Source: Marinoscillum sp049115815
Lineage (GTDB): Bacteria; Bacteroidota; Bacteroidia; Cytophagales; Cyclobacteriaceae
Assembly: GCA_049115815.1 (NCBI GenBank)
Contig: JAGDZO010000019.1
Location: forward strand, 248,001 to 312,000
Length of the DNA stretch: 64,000 nt
Reading direction: 5' to 3'
The stretch's first letter is position 1. Each line of letters opens with the position of its first letter. This document shows positions 23,999 through 33,239 of the stretch, in pieces. Under the pieces are notes generated by a model. That model was given only the letters and a program-made list of their open reading frames with translations, made no database searches and was not told the origin of the DNA. A program made the position numbers and the translations under genes.

Positions 23999-25384
23999 TC
24001 AATAGGCGTTTTCGCTCCCCTTCATAATAGATACCATCGTTAAGATGATGATTTTAAAATCTAGCACTAGTGACCAGTTTTTAACGTAGAAACGGTCGAG
24101 TTTTACCCTCCCGCTCATATCACTGAAAACAGCCGTTTCACCTCTGAATCCTTTTGCCTGAGCCAGACCTGTTATTCCTGGTTTCACTGCATGCCTTTGA
24201 ATAAAACGATCAATCTTAGGTCTAAATTCTTCATTTAGTTTGATAGGATGTGGTCTTGGCCCAACCACAGACATATCACCTAAAAACACGTTGATAAACT
24301 GAGGCAATTCATCAATACTCGTTTTTCTTAAAATTGCTCCAATTTTGGTAATCCTTGGATCATTCTTGGTGGCCTGTTTAGAATCGGATTCTTTATTAAC
24401 TACCATGGTCCTAAACTTCCAACAATAAAAAGGCAAATTATCCCTACCGTTACGCCCCTGTTTAAAAAATATTGGCCCTCTTGATTCCAACTTAATGAGA
24501 AGTCCGATAATTGGTACTAACCAACAAAAGATAAATACAATTACAAGTGAAGAAAAAATGACATCAAATGATCTTTTAATGAATTGGTTTATACTATTAT
24601 CTAAAGGTATAGCTCCTACATTAATAACTGGAATTTGACCATATTTTTGAATACTTAAGGTCTTATTACCTAATCTGCTGAACTCTGAAATAATCTTGAC
24701 TTTGATAAGATTATTCTCCGCAAAATCGATCAACTTCTTAATTTCCTTATCATAAAGCTGAGGCAAACAACAAAATATAACATCTACTGAAACACTCGCA
24801 ACATAATTACTTACTTCTTTTACATTACCTAAATACCTACCACCTTTATCACCTGAATCATTGTCGAAGTATCCCAGAAATTTATAACCCAAACCTTGGT
24901 TGAACCTTATATATTTCTCAAGATTTCGAGCTAATTCGCCATAACCAACTATGACAACATTTCTGGTGTTATAGCCTTTAAGCCTGTAGTACCTAATGAA
25001 ATAATGCCATCCTGTTCTCCATAGAATCAACAGCAGAGTGAAAATAAGATAGGTGACAAATAAATGTTGCCTCGAGTAATAGAAGGGTTTAGCAATAAAC
25101 CACAAAGCAAAAACGATCGACAAGTTGATGACTAGCCCTGTCAACACTTTATTCAAATGATCAATCAATCTCAACTCTCTGCTCAACCTATGAAGATTGG
25201 TCGAAAAGAAAATAAGTAACCAAGCAGCATTTAAAACTAACTGAAGTACAAGGTAGCTCTCACTATTATAGAAAATCGATCCAAACCGATCATAATTTGC
25301 TCCGAGAAAACCCAAATTCAAGCAAACAAAATCAGCGATTAAAAAAACTAAAGGAAAAAAACTAGAAAATCTGTGCTGTGACAT
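23999..25384 (-). CDS. Undecaprenyl-phosphate sugar phosphotransferase (WcaJ type), copy 1
   Basis: A 461-residue initiating transferase. Four N-terminal membrane helices and a nucleotide-binding-like middle domain (about 125-240, VVIVGYGELARNL) precede the bacterial sugar-transferase domain (about 265-460). Its motifs are KRSFDVIFSS, KFRTM, DPRITKIG, TSIDELPQFINVFLGDMSVVGPRPH and GITGLAQAKGFRGET. I start it at ATG 25384 rather than an upstream TTG because the resulting MSQHRFSS aligns with the MPSHRYSK start of the second copy at 52246-53622. It begins the repeat-unit lipid precursor. Glucose-1-P is the usual substrate but is not proven here. Confidence 0.92.
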   Translation of the reverse strand: MSQHRFSSFFPLVFLIADFVCLNLGFLGANYDRFGSIFYNSESYLVLQLVLNAAWLLIFFSTNLHRLSRELRLIDHLNKVLTGLVINLSIVFALWFIAKPFYYSRQHLFVTYLIFTLLLILWRTGWHYFIRYYRLKGYNTRNVVIVGYGELARNLEKYIRFNQGLGYKFLGYFDNDSGDKGGRYLGNVKEVSNYVASVSVDVIFCCLPQLYDKEIKKLIDFAENNLIKVKIISEFSRLGNKTLSIQKYGQIPVINVGAIPLDNSINQFIKRSFDVIFSSLVIVFIFCWLVPIIGLLIKLESRGPIFFKQGRNGRDNLPFYCWKFRTMVVNKESDSKQATKNDPRITKIGAILRKTSIDELPQFINVFLGDMSVVGPRPHPIKLNEEFRPKIDRFIQRHAVKPGITGLAQAKGFRGETAVFSDMSGRVKLDRFYVKNWSLVLDFKIIILTMVSIMKGSENAY

Positions 25385-25402
25385 ACCATGAAATATGAAT
25401 GT

Positions 25403-25410
25403 CAAATATA
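25403..25410 (-). promoter_or_regulatory. Candidate -7 box for the initiating transferase gene
   Basis: TATATTTG on the minus strand fits TAnnTTTG and lies 18 bp ahead of the chosen ATG at 25384. It overlaps the alternative upstream TTG start, which favours the shorter protein. No -33 box is evident. Confidence 0.3.
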
Positions 25411-25475
25411 AATATTATTCAATTATAGATTTGAATCATCGTCAATTAAAGGAGAATAGATAAATTTGATACGAT

Positions 25476-26015
25476 ATGAACGAAAAAATTCAAAAAATCA
25501 TTAGAAGATTTTTACTACGAGCAGTACTCATTTTTCTATCGTGGGTAGGCTTATACCACGGAATTATTTACCCAGATGGTAGGGTAAATGATTGGCTAAC
25601 TGATAAAGTAGTAATCGGCACCAAGGTTGGGTTGACTTTTTTAGGATACAATGCCAATCAAGGGTTTTATCAAGGAACATCACGCAGTATTTCCATAGAC
25701 AATCAACCTGTTGTACTTGTAGCTGATGCTTGCAATGGATTGGAATTATTGGCCCTTTTCATAGGGTTTCTTTTGGCCTTCCCGGGCCCAATAAGGTTTA
25801 AGCTCGTTATTATCCCATTGGGAACGATAGTTATATTCCTGTTGAACATCATCCGTGAAATCGTACTCGCTTTGAATTATAAATACTTTCAGGAAACCTT
25901 TGAATTCAATCATAAATACACCTATGTATTTATTGTCTATGTTTCAATTTTCCTTATTTGGCGGTTTTGGCTCAATAGATACTCATCTGTAGGTAAGTAT
26001 GTTGCCAATGTTTAA
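25476..26015 (+). CDS. Exosortase/archaeosortase family transpeptidase
   Basis: A 179-residue integral membrane protein with about five hydrophobic segments. The predicted catalytic residues are C86 (VADACNGLELL), R127 (NIIREIVLAL) and H146 (EFNHKYTY), in the order and context of exosortases. These enzymes cleave a C-terminal sorting signal and attach proteins to the cell surface, and they often accompany exopolysaccharide loci. It may be the Bacteroidota XrtX/XrtF-type; I cannot tell which. It is divergent from the initiating transferase gene and overlaps a small membrane-protein gene. No target protein was recognised in the window. Confidence 0.85.
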   Translation: MNEKIQKIIRRFLLRAVLIFLSWVGLYHGIIYPDGRVNDWLTDKVVIGTKVGLTFLGYNANQGFYQGTSRSISIDNQPVVLVADACNGLELLALFIGFLLAFPGPIRFKLVIIPLGTIVIFLLNIIREIVLALNYKYFQETFEFNHKYTYVFIVYVSIFLIWRFWLNRYSSVGKYVANV

Positions 26016-26490
26016 CTTCAGAAACATAGCTGCTATAATTGTACTCATTACAATTGTCATTTATGGCGTTTTAAAAAATTTGATTCTAGGTGTTTATTCC
26101 GAACTAGTTACATATCTGTTTGATATTTTTAATCTGAATTTTCAAAACTTCCTGGAGATACTCAGAAATCAAGCTAAATCCGTTGAGGAAAAAGAACAAC
26201 CAATAGGTTGGTTGATTTACTATCCGAGTTATTTTCTACTACATATTTTATTCATTTATGTTTTGTTTTTAGATAACAAGAAAGTCAGGAATTACCTCAT
26301 TCTTGGATTAACCTCATTAATTACCATATTAGTAGTTTTTTGGTGTCTTTTTGGCATCATGGGTTTTGAAAGTTTATCTGATACCATAAGGATCCAATTT
26401 AGAAAGCTCTTTGGTCTACCATTTATTCTATTGGCAATTGAAGGAGGTCGAATTTTCTATAAAGATCTAATTAGGTTAGGTCAAAAGTAA
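25999..26490 (+). CDS. Small membrane protein, probable exosortase partner
   Basis: A 163-residue protein with about four hydrophobic segments (near 8-30, 70-95, 100-125 and 140-150). It shares no catalytic motif that I recognise. It overlaps the exosortase gene by 17 bp (or 8 bp if ATG 26008 is used). In Bacteroidota, exosortases are commonly paired with a small associated membrane protein, so this is the likely identity. Function is unknown. Its end faces the convergent GDP-fucose synthase gene with a 3-bp gap. Confidence 0.65.
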   Translation: MLPMFNFRNIAAIIVLITIVIYGVLKNLILGVYSELVTYLFDIFNLNFQNFLEILRNQAKSVEEKEQPIGWLIYYPSYFLLHILFIYVLFLDNKKVRNYLILGLTSLITILVVFWCLFGIMGFESLSDTIRIQFRKLFGLPFILLAIEGGRIFYKDLIRLGQK

Positions 26491-26493
26491 AAC

Positions 26494-27429
26494 TCACCAT
26501 TTCGATTTATCTAGATTTGAATAGACTTCTCTTATTCCAGTTTTCAAACCTATCTTCGGAATCCATCCTAGATTTCTCAATTTGCTACTATCCATTAGTT
26601 TTCGCGGTGTACCATCCGGTTTGGTCAGATCAAACTTTAATTTACCGTTATATCCCACTATTTCTTGTATCATTTCTGCTAATTCTGCTATACTGATATC
26701 TTTTCCGTAACCAACATTGATTACCTGACCATCAGAATAGTTCCTAAAAAGAAACAGACAAGCTTCAGCTAAATCGTCAACATGCAAAAATTCTCTAAAG
26801 GGTTTACCCGAACCCCAAATCTCTACTTCCTTTTCCCCACTAAGCTTTGCGCTATGAAATTTTCTTATCAGCGCAGGTAGAACATGCGAATTATTTAAAT
26901 CATAGTTATCATTCGGTCCATATAAATTTGTTGGCATTGCGCTGATGAAATCCACACCATACTGATGCCTATATGTTTCGCATAACTTAATTCCCGCAAT
27001 TTTTGCTACTGCATAAGGCTCATTTGTTTTCTCTAGTGGTCCGGTTAACAAACTACTCTCTTCAATGGGTTGATCCGCCAATTTGGGATAAATGCATGAA
27101 CTCCCCAATAAAAGCAATTTTCTAACTCCGTGGACATAGGATTGATGAATCACATTTGATTCTATCATCAAATTTTCATATAGAAATTGTCCTCGATAGA
27201 CGTTGTTGGCATGGATACCCCCTACCTTAGCTGCTGCCAAAAAAACGAACTCAGGTCTTTCAGATTTAAAGAAGTTTTCTACATCCCTTTGATTCGTCAA
27301 ATCCAATTCTTGTGAACTTCTTGTGATTATATTCGAATAGTCCTCGTTTATCAATTTTCTTACAATTGCCGACCCAACCATTCCCCTGTGACCTGCCACA
27401 TAGATTTTCGATGATTTGTTAATTTCCAT
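26494..27429 (-). CDS. fcl: GDP-L-fucose synthase
   Basis: A 311-residue NADPH-dependent epimerase/reductase that makes GDP-L-fucose from GDP-4-keto-6-deoxymannose. Features are the Rossmann motif GHRGMVGSA, the SSCIYP segment, the catalytic YAVAKIAGIKLCETYR (YxxxK) and NLYGPNDNYD, all typical of WcaG/Fcl. It follows gmd on the minus strand (122-bp gap), giving the two-step GDP-fucose pathway. The fucose is expected in the surface polysaccharide made by the neighbouring genes. Confidence 0.96.
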   Translation of the reverse strand: MEINKSSKIYVAGHRGMVGSAIVRKLINEDYSNIITRSSQELDLTNQRDVENFFKSERPEFVFLAAAKVGGIHANNVYRGQFLYENLMIESNVIHQSYVHGVRKLLLLGSSCIYPKLADQPIEESSLLTGPLEKTNEPYAVAKIAGIKLCETYRHQYGVDFISAMPTNLYGPNDNYDLNNSHVLPALIRKFHSAKLSGEKEVEIWGSGKPFREFLHVDDLAEACLFLFRNYSDGQVINVGYGKDISIAELAEMIQEIVGYNGKLKFDLTKPDGTPRKLMDSSKLRNLGWIPKIGLKTGIREVYSNLDKSKW

Positions 27430-27551
27430 GGAGATTAATTACAATAGTTCCGAAAATTGAATTCGCAATTTCTAATCATATTCATTCTTAAGCTTAAACC
27501 CATACTGTCTTGCTATACAATGACTTACAAGAACAGTATCTATTATCCAGT

Positions 27552-28664
27552 TTATTCTGCTTGTTTTAAAATACTGTGTCCACCTTCCATAAGATATTTG
27601 TCACGCTCAAACAGTTTTACATCACTGTCTATCATCTCTTTTACCAAGGCAGGCAAATCATACTCAGGGATCCATCCAAGCTTTTCCTTTGCTTTTGTAG
27701 AGTCTCCAATTAGCAAGTCTACTTCAGTCGGCCTGAAATATTTAGGGTCGATTCTAATAACTTCCTGACCTAAAATAAATGCATACTTAGAATTGGAAGA
27801 ACTTTTCACGATTCCAACTTCGTCAACCCCCGACCCTTTGAACATAAGCTCTACTCCGACCTCTTGGAACGCCATTTCAACAAACTCTCGTATGGTGGTG
27901 GTAATTCCAGTCGCTAGTACAAAATCCTCAGGCTTATTCTGTTGTAACATTAACCACATTCCCCTTACATAATCTTTGGCATGGCCCCAATCTCGTTTGG
28001 AGTCCAAATTCCCTAAGTAGATTGTTCCCTGGAGCCCCATGGCTATTTTTGCCACTGCTCTCGTTATTTTACGTGTTACAAATGTCTCCCCACGCAACGG
28101 GGATTCATGATTAAACAGGATACCATTACATGCATACATATTATAAGCTTCCCTATAATTTACAGTGATCCAATAGGCATACATTTTCGCTACAGCGTAA
28201 GGTGAGCGAGGATAAAAAGGGGTTGTTTCTTTTTGGGGAACTTCCTGAACTAAACCATATAATTCTGAAGTGGAAGCCTGATAAATTTTTGTTTTGTCAA
28301 TTAAACCAAGTAGCCGAACTGCTTCTAATATCCTTAGAGTTCCTATACCATCCACATTTGCAACATACTCAGGGGTATCAAAACTGACTCTAACATGAGA
28401 CATTGCTCCTAGATTATAAATTTCATCCGGCTGAATTTCCTGAATCAAACGAGTCAAGTTCATGGAATCTGATAAGTCACCAAAATGCAAATACATTTTG
28501 GTACCATTGATATGAGGGTCTTGATATAAGTGGTCAATTCTATCGGTATTAAACAATGATGACCTCCTTTTAATTCCATGAACCTCATATCCTTTACCTA
28601 TTAAAAGTTCTGCCAAATAAGCCCCATCTTGTCCCGTTATACCTGTTATTAATGCCTTTTTCAT
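27552..28664 (-). CDS. gmd: GDP-mannose 4,6-dehydratase
   Basis: A 370-residue short-chain dehydrogenase-like enzyme acting on GDP-mannose. GITGQDGAYLAELL is the cofactor loop, RRSSLFNTDRIDHLY is the characteristic Gmd arm, STSELYG and YPRSPYAVAKMYAYW give the catalytic Thr/Ser, Glu and YxxxK, and the C-terminal FRPTEVDLLIGDSTKAKEKLGW is family-typical. It supplies fcl immediately downstream. GDP-mannose is also used by the AlgD-like enzyme at 54871-56181; genes making GDP-mannose itself are not in the window. Confidence 0.97.
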   Translation of the reverse strand: MKKALITGITGQDGAYLAELLIGKGYEVHGIKRRSSLFNTDRIDHLYQDPHINGTKMYLHFGDLSDSMNLTRLIQEIQPDEIYNLGAMSHVRVSFDTPEYVANVDGIGTLRILEAVRLLGLIDKTKIYQASTSELYGLVQEVPQKETTPFYPRSPYAVAKMYAYWITVNYREAYNMYACNGILFNHESPLRGETFVTRKITRAVAKIAMGLQGTIYLGNLDSKRDWGHAKDYVRGMWLMLQQNKPEDFVLATGITTTIREFVEMAFQEVGVELMFKGSGVDEVGIVKSSSNSKYAFILGQEVIRIDPKYFRPTEVDLLIGDSTKAKEKLGWIPEYDLPALVKEMIDSDVKLFERDKYLMEGGHSILKQAE

Positions 28665-28873
28665 ATGAAATATTATTTAATAGAAATTCTACACTTATTC
28701 AAATATGCAAGTTTCCCACCTATTAAAATCCTAATCAGTATGTAAGGATATAGTGGACCCAAAAAAAACGCTTCAACACAAATAGCAGTAATTCTCGACC
28801 CTTGAATCCTTTCATTACTTAATAATTACAATATGCTAGTTTAGCTTGAATACAATAATCAAGTAGTAAATAG

Positions 28874-29980
28874 TCATCTATTAATCTTATTGAACAAGTC
28901 TATATATTGTTGGGTAATTTTCTCCCAAGTATAATTTTCTGATATTCGATTACGTGATTTTTTTTTTAGATCATATATTATCGTTGAGGTTTTATCAACG
29001 TGCTCAATTAATTCTTTAAGATTTGCATCATCCTTATTGAAAAACAACCCATAATTATCTCCATCAAGCATTTCACGAGTAAAAACAGTATCTAGCGCAA
29101 GAATGGCACAACCATAGGCCAAAGCTTTTAACATGGTCGGGTTAGTCCCGCCAAACTCATGCCCATGAAAATAGCCATAACAATTATGGTACAACTCAGC
29201 CAATTCATCTTGATCAGTAACATAACCAGTGAAAATCACTCTATCATCTGTAGTATTCTTTATGCTTTCGGCATAAGAATCTTGGTATGGAACATCTCCT
29301 ACAATTACGAGTTTTCTTGTGGTATTGGATTTAATAAACTCATTCACAATCAAATCAGCGTTGTTATCAGGTATTAGTCTGCCAACTATTAAGTAATAAT
29401 CAGATTCCCTCAAAGACCATTTTTTTATTAACTCTGGCCTTTTTGATTCTCTAATGTTAGCTCCATAAGCTATCACTGTCGAGTCTGCGCTAAACTCCTT
29501 CAAATAAAAATCACGCATCGACTCTGAATCATTTATGATAAAGTCATAAAGTTTTGTCGATAATTTTGAAGCCCAATAAAAATATTTAGCTCCAAGACCT
29601 TTCCATTTAGGCCTTAACCATTCCAACCCATCTACATTTATTGCGGTTCTTTTACCAAAAAGTCTAGATATGACTCCAAAAGGACCATTTGCAGAATTGA
29701 CAACCAAGATAATATCCGTTTTTGATAAGCAAGCGTGAATCATTGATTGAAACGAATGAATTAACTGACTCATAGACTTCTTTTCAATAGTAGGAATATA
29801 AACTAGGTTAACTCCATTCATTATTTCAGGTCGCTTTACAAAAAGATTCTTATGACAATAGACTGTAACTTCAATACCCCGAGGCACTAGTCTTTCAACT
29901 AATTCTTTAACAAAAGTTTCATAACCACTATAAACGTATGGATATCCTCTAGATCCTATTATTGAAACTTTCAAACTCAT
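28874..29980 (-). CDS. DUF1972-family glycosyltransferase, copy 1
   Basis: A 368-residue glycosyltransferase with an N-terminal DUF1972 region (IGSRGYPYVYSGYETFVKELVERL, CHKN) and a C-terminal GT4-like domain (YLIVGRLIPDNNADL, GHEFGGTNPTMLKALAYGCAILA). Such enzymes are usually rhamnosyl- or related transferases in capsule loci, but the sugar is not evident. It is closely related to the protein at 46675-47805. It is the last gene of the long operon that starts with the exporter at 41935 and overlaps the preceding glycosyltransferase gene by 32 bp. A 209-bp AT-rich gap follows before gmd. Confidence 0.88.
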   Translation of the reverse strand: MSLKVSIIGSRGYPYVYSGYETFVKELVERLVPRGIEVTVYCHKNLFVKRPEIMNGVNLVYIPTIEKKSMSQLIHSFQSMIHACLSKTDIILVVNSANGPFGVISRLFGKRTAINVDGLEWLRPKWKGLGAKYFYWASKLSTKLYDFIINDSESMRDFYLKEFSADSTVIAYGANIRESKRPELIKKWSLRESDYYLIVGRLIPDNNADLIVNEFIKSNTTRKLVIVGDVPYQDSYAESIKNTTDDRVIFTGYVTDQDELAELYHNCYGYFHGHEFGGTNPTMLKALAYGCAILALDTVFTREMLDGDNYGLFFNKDDANLKELIEHVDKTSTIIYDLKKKSRNRISENYTWEKITQQYIDLFNKINR

Positions 29981-31067
29981 TATATTTTAATTTTAGCTGT
30001 TCTGTTAATCTTTCAATAGAGGACTCCCATGTGAACTCTTTCGACCTCTCGGATCCCTTTTGTATTCTGTCATCACGCAAGCTGTCATTTTCGAGCAAGT
30101 CATTTATCGCTTTTGCAATACTACTGGAGTCCTTTGGGTCAAAAAATACACTGGCATTTTCACATACCTCTGGAAAACAGGTAGTATTTGAAACTGCAGT
30201 CGGAGTTCCTGTTGCCATTGCTTCAATTGGAGGCAATCCGAACCCCTCGGCGAATGAGGGAAAACAAAAAACAGTAGACAGATTATATAAATATGGAAGG
30301 TCTTCTGTGTCGATAAATCCCAAAAAACGAATTTCTGAGTTACTTTCAATCGAAGTGATATTTTCCATTTTATGACTTGGAGAGCCTCCGATCATAAGTG
30401 GTACATCTACAAACTTCATTGCTTCGATCAAACCACCGATATTCTTTCGAAAATTCAATCTTCCTAAGTAAAGCACAAACCTGTCAGGAAGATCATACTT
30501 CTCTTTTACCCTTTGACGCTCCTTTTTGTCTGCCCTAAAGGTTAAGAAGGAATCATTAATGCCATTATGCGTTACAGTTATTTCATTACTCTTTTTCAAT
30601 TTCCATTTCAGTATGCGATTCTTTTCCGAATTAGAAATGGTAATAACATGATCTGACCTTTTAATTGATTCTACGATTAACTTGAAATATAAACGCTCCT
30701 TATATGAGAAAAATTCGGGAAAGTCCAAAAATAGAACATCATGTATAAAACAAACCCTGAAACAGTTTCTATTAAAATAGGGGATATGATTATGGAAAAG
30801 GATTATATCAATTTTATTCTTTCGTATAATTCCATCCACTAAAAACGAATTTGACAAAGCATTTACTCTTGAAGCTATGTAGATTAGTTTTACACCAGTC
30901 AATGGATATTTGAATACCCTTTCTTTATCTGATTTCCGCAACAAAACGAACAGTTCAAATTCATTCTGACGGATAAGGTATTTTAATTGATTTTGAACAA
31001 CTTCCTTGCCGCTCACATGCCCTTCAAAAAGCCATTTAGCATCGAATAACAACTTTAATTTAGCCAT
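29949..31067 (-). CDS. Glycosyltransferase family 4
   Basis: A 372-residue GT-B enzyme of the GT4 type. The C-terminal donor domain starts near residue 190 with RFVLYLGRLNFRKNIGGLIEA and has VFCFPSFAEGFGLPPIEAMATGTP, the EX7E-type donor-binding block with its glutamates. The N-terminal acceptor domain includes CFIHDVLFLDFPE. Cytoplasmic, probably associated with the membrane. It adds a sugar to the lipid-linked repeat. Overlaps the Wzy gene upstream by 8 bp. Donor and linkage cannot be read. Confidence 0.9.
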   Translation of the reverse strand: MAKLKLLFDAKWLFEGHVSGKEVVQNQLKYLIRQNEFELFVLLRKSDKERVFKYPLTGVKLIYIASRVNALSNSFLVDGIIRKNKIDIILFHNHIPYFNRNCFRVCFIHDVLFLDFPEFFSYKERLYFKLIVESIKRSDHVITISNSEKNRILKWKLKKSNEITVTHNGINDSFLTFRADKKERQRVKEKYDLPDRFVLYLGRLNFRKNIGGLIEAMKFVDVPLMIGGSPSHKMENITSIESNSEIRFLGFIDTEDLPYLYNLSTVFCFPSFAEGFGLPPIEAMATGTPTAVSNTTCFPEVCENASVFFDPKDSSSIAKAINDLLENDSLRDDRIQKGSERSKEFTWESSIERLTEQLKLKYNEFESFNNRI

Positions 31068-32313
31068 TCTCTAGTACTCTACTTTTTTCAATCTCATAAA
31101 CCGATACTATAATCATATTAATTAGCACTAACGTCATAATAGCTTCATACTCATAGATATTTGGTAAAAATTGAAAATTTATAAAAAGTCCAATAATCAG
31201 ATATTTAGCTATCCTATGAAAATTCGTAAATAGCATGGTCAAGAAAAATGATATAAAATAAAACGTACCCAGAAAAAGACCCATATCATAAAGCACTACC
31301 AATATGCTATTCTCACTATTCTTAATTTCAGCAAACGTGTTTCCAACAGCATACGCTTTTGGCCCCACTGTTCCATTATCATAGCCGAATAAAAAAAAGT
31401 CATCAATGTTTCTCACAAATGTGGGGAATGTTCTTACGTGACCTTCGATTGAAGAATCATTAAGCTGGAGATTACTTAATAACCATAAGGTCAAAGCATC
31501 ATCGGTTATGGAGTTAATAATAATAACTATAACAACAAGAAAAACCATTCCTGTAATAAGGCTAGACAAAAAGAAGCCAATGTTTTTCCTTAAGTGATCC
31601 GCGAAGTAAAAAATTAAAGCTACAAGCAATAGTAGAATTGAACTTCTAGAAAAGGTAAGAAATAATGCCAGAGAAGTTATAGCGAAAGTAAATATTAAAA
31701 ATTTCATGCTCTCTACTTTCGATTCACGCATTAACCATATTGTTAAAAAAGATATCCCTGCACAATAAACACCCATAATATTGGGGCCTGCAAATGGTAA
31801 GCCTAAGCGCAAAATATAGGCCTTATCAATATACCAAACATATGATGCTTCACTCCCCAGCAACTGATGAAAGAAGGATCTGTCAAGCCAAAAGGAAACG
31901 TAAAGGCCTATAGATATGAGAATTACCAATGTATTTAATTGAAATACAAAATGGAGTAATCTAATGGCACTCTTCTTAATTTCATCACGCAGCAAATACA
32001 TCGCCATCATAAATATTAATGGGTAAATGTAAACTCTTAAATAGTAAATGGTCTCCATTAAAGCCCCTTGAAACAAACCTAAAAGCAGGTAGATGACGAA
32101 GAAAGTCCCACCACAAACTAGAATGAAGACCATATTGGTTACCCTTTTTATCGAGTGCTTTTGATAAAGTGCCAAAACCAAGAACATTAAGAATACTCCA
32201 TCTTTTAGTGGTGAAACTAGATTGGGCAAATGAAATATGTTAAGCATACATAACTTAATCAAATTGCCAAAAACCAATAGAAATATGATAAAGCGTAATA
32301 ATACAGATCTCAC
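31060..32313 (-). CDS. O-antigen/capsule polymerase-like membrane protein (Wzy), copy 1
   Basis: A 417-residue protein with about eleven hydrophobic segments and a large periplasmic loop (about residues 280-330, with DGTVGPKAYAVGNTFAEIKNSEN), the general layout of Wzy/O-antigen ligase proteins. The motif TFSRSSILLLL is typical of the Wzy_C family. It would join lipid-linked repeat units in the periplasm. Overlaps the GT2 gene by 4 bp (ATGA) and the GT4 gene by 8 bp. Polymerase rather than ligase is inferred from the locus. Confidence 0.78.
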   Translation of the reverse strand: MRSVLLRFIIFLLVFGNLIKLCMLNIFHLPNLVSPLKDGVFLMFLVLALYQKHSIKRVTNMVFILVCGGTFFVIYLLLGLFQGALMETIYYLRVYIYPLIFMMAMYLLRDEIKKSAIRLLHFVFQLNTLVILISIGLYVSFWLDRSFFHQLLGSEASYVWYIDKAYILRLGLPFAGPNIMGVYCAGISFLTIWLMRESKVESMKFLIFTFAITSLALFLTFSRSSILLLLVALIFYFADHLRKNIGFFLSSLITGMVFLVVIVIIINSITDDALTLWLLSNLQLNDSSIEGHVRTFPTFVRNIDDFFLFGYDNGTVGPKAYAVGNTFAEIKNSENSILVVLYDMGLFLGTFYFISFFLTMLFTNFHRIAKYLIIGLFINFQFLPNIYEYEAIMTLVLINMIIVSVYEIEKSRVLENG

Positions 32314-33239
32314 CTTTTACCTTTTTTACGTAACATATAATCCTTCATTCCTATGAGGATTCCAGAGGCAACACTGGTATTAAGAAGTACCAATTGTTTG
32401 CATGCCCTTACCAAATGAAACAAAATTGGCCAATTAAAAAGATAATTTTTGGATAATAGTTTTACAAAATAAAGACCATTTCTAGTGAAATAATAATTGG
32501 CAAGAAAGCCTCGTCCTGCACTTCCGCCTACCTTATCGAAGACCCTAATTGATTCACTAACCATAAGCTCATATCCCATTGAGTTAGCCCTATGGCACCA
32601 TTCAACCTCCTCCCAATACAAAAAGTATTCTTCCTTAATAAGTCCTATTTTTCTGAAGGATTCCAACGGAGTAAATAAAAAACCCCCATAGACGTAGTTT
32701 AATCGTGAAGGAGGTATACTTTCCAAATTTGGCTTAACCATCCCAGAAAAAGTGTTTACCCTAAAAGTACCATTATGAATAAGTTGGGACTTGTTAAAGT
32801 AATTATAAACACGGCTACCCAAAACAAATTTTCTTGTCTTGATATGATTTGATAGGCTCTTCAATTTATATATCGAACCTTTCTCAACAACTACATCAGG
32901 ATTTAAAAGTAGAACGTATTCTTCATGACATTTTTCTAAGAGTACTTTTAGAACCAAATTATTCCCACCAGCAAAACCTGAATTTACACTTTCAATGAGA
33001 TATGCTTTATAATCAAGACTTATTTTATCAATTTCACCTCTTTGAAGAATAAGAGATTTGCTTTCTAAATATTCACCAAAGTATTGCTTTAAAGTTGAGT
33101 AATTGCCCCGTGTAGAACCGTTATCTACAATAAATAGTCTGTAGTCTATCAATTCTACTTCCTTCTTCAGATTCAAGATACATTCTTTGACATCTTCTGG
33201 CGTATTATAGTTAACAATGATAATATTTATGTGTCCCAT
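32310..33239 (-). CDS. Glycosyltransferase family 2
   Basis: A 309-residue GT-A enzyme. The fold starts with INIIIVNYNTPEDVKECI, the VDNGS nucleotide-binding stretch follows, then NSGFAGGNN and LLLNPDVVV as the DxD-like metal site, and WEEVEWCHRA as the later acidic motif. This resembles rhamnosyltransferase-type GT2 proteins (WbbL-like), but the donor is not certain. It overlaps both neighbours (4 and 13 bp), so it is tightly built into the operon. Confidence 0.88.
   Translation of the reverse strand: MGHINIIIVNYNTPEDVKECILNLKKEVELIDYRLFIVDNGSTRGNYSTLKQYFGEYLESKSLILQRGEIDKISLDYKAYLIESVNSGFAGGNNLVLKVLLEKCHEEYVLLLNPDVVVEKGSIYKLKSLSNHIKTRKFVLGSRVYNYFNKSQLIHNGTFRVNTFSGMVKPNLESIPPSRLNYVYGGFLFTPLESFRKIGLIKEEYFLYWEEVEWCHRANSMGYELMVSESIRVFDKVGGSAGRGFLANYYFTRNGLYFVKLLSKNYLFNWPILFHLVRACKQLVLLNTSVASGILIGMKDYMLRKKGKR

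Noticed and set aside
27454..27471. Small inverted repeat AAATTG-6-CAATTT between gmd and fcl
   Set aside because: Only six A/T-rich pairs and no T-run; expected by chance in AT-rich DNA.
27457..27768. Plus-strand ORF of 103 codons spanning the gmd end
   Set aside because: Opposite the conserved C-terminus of gmd; no family likeness.
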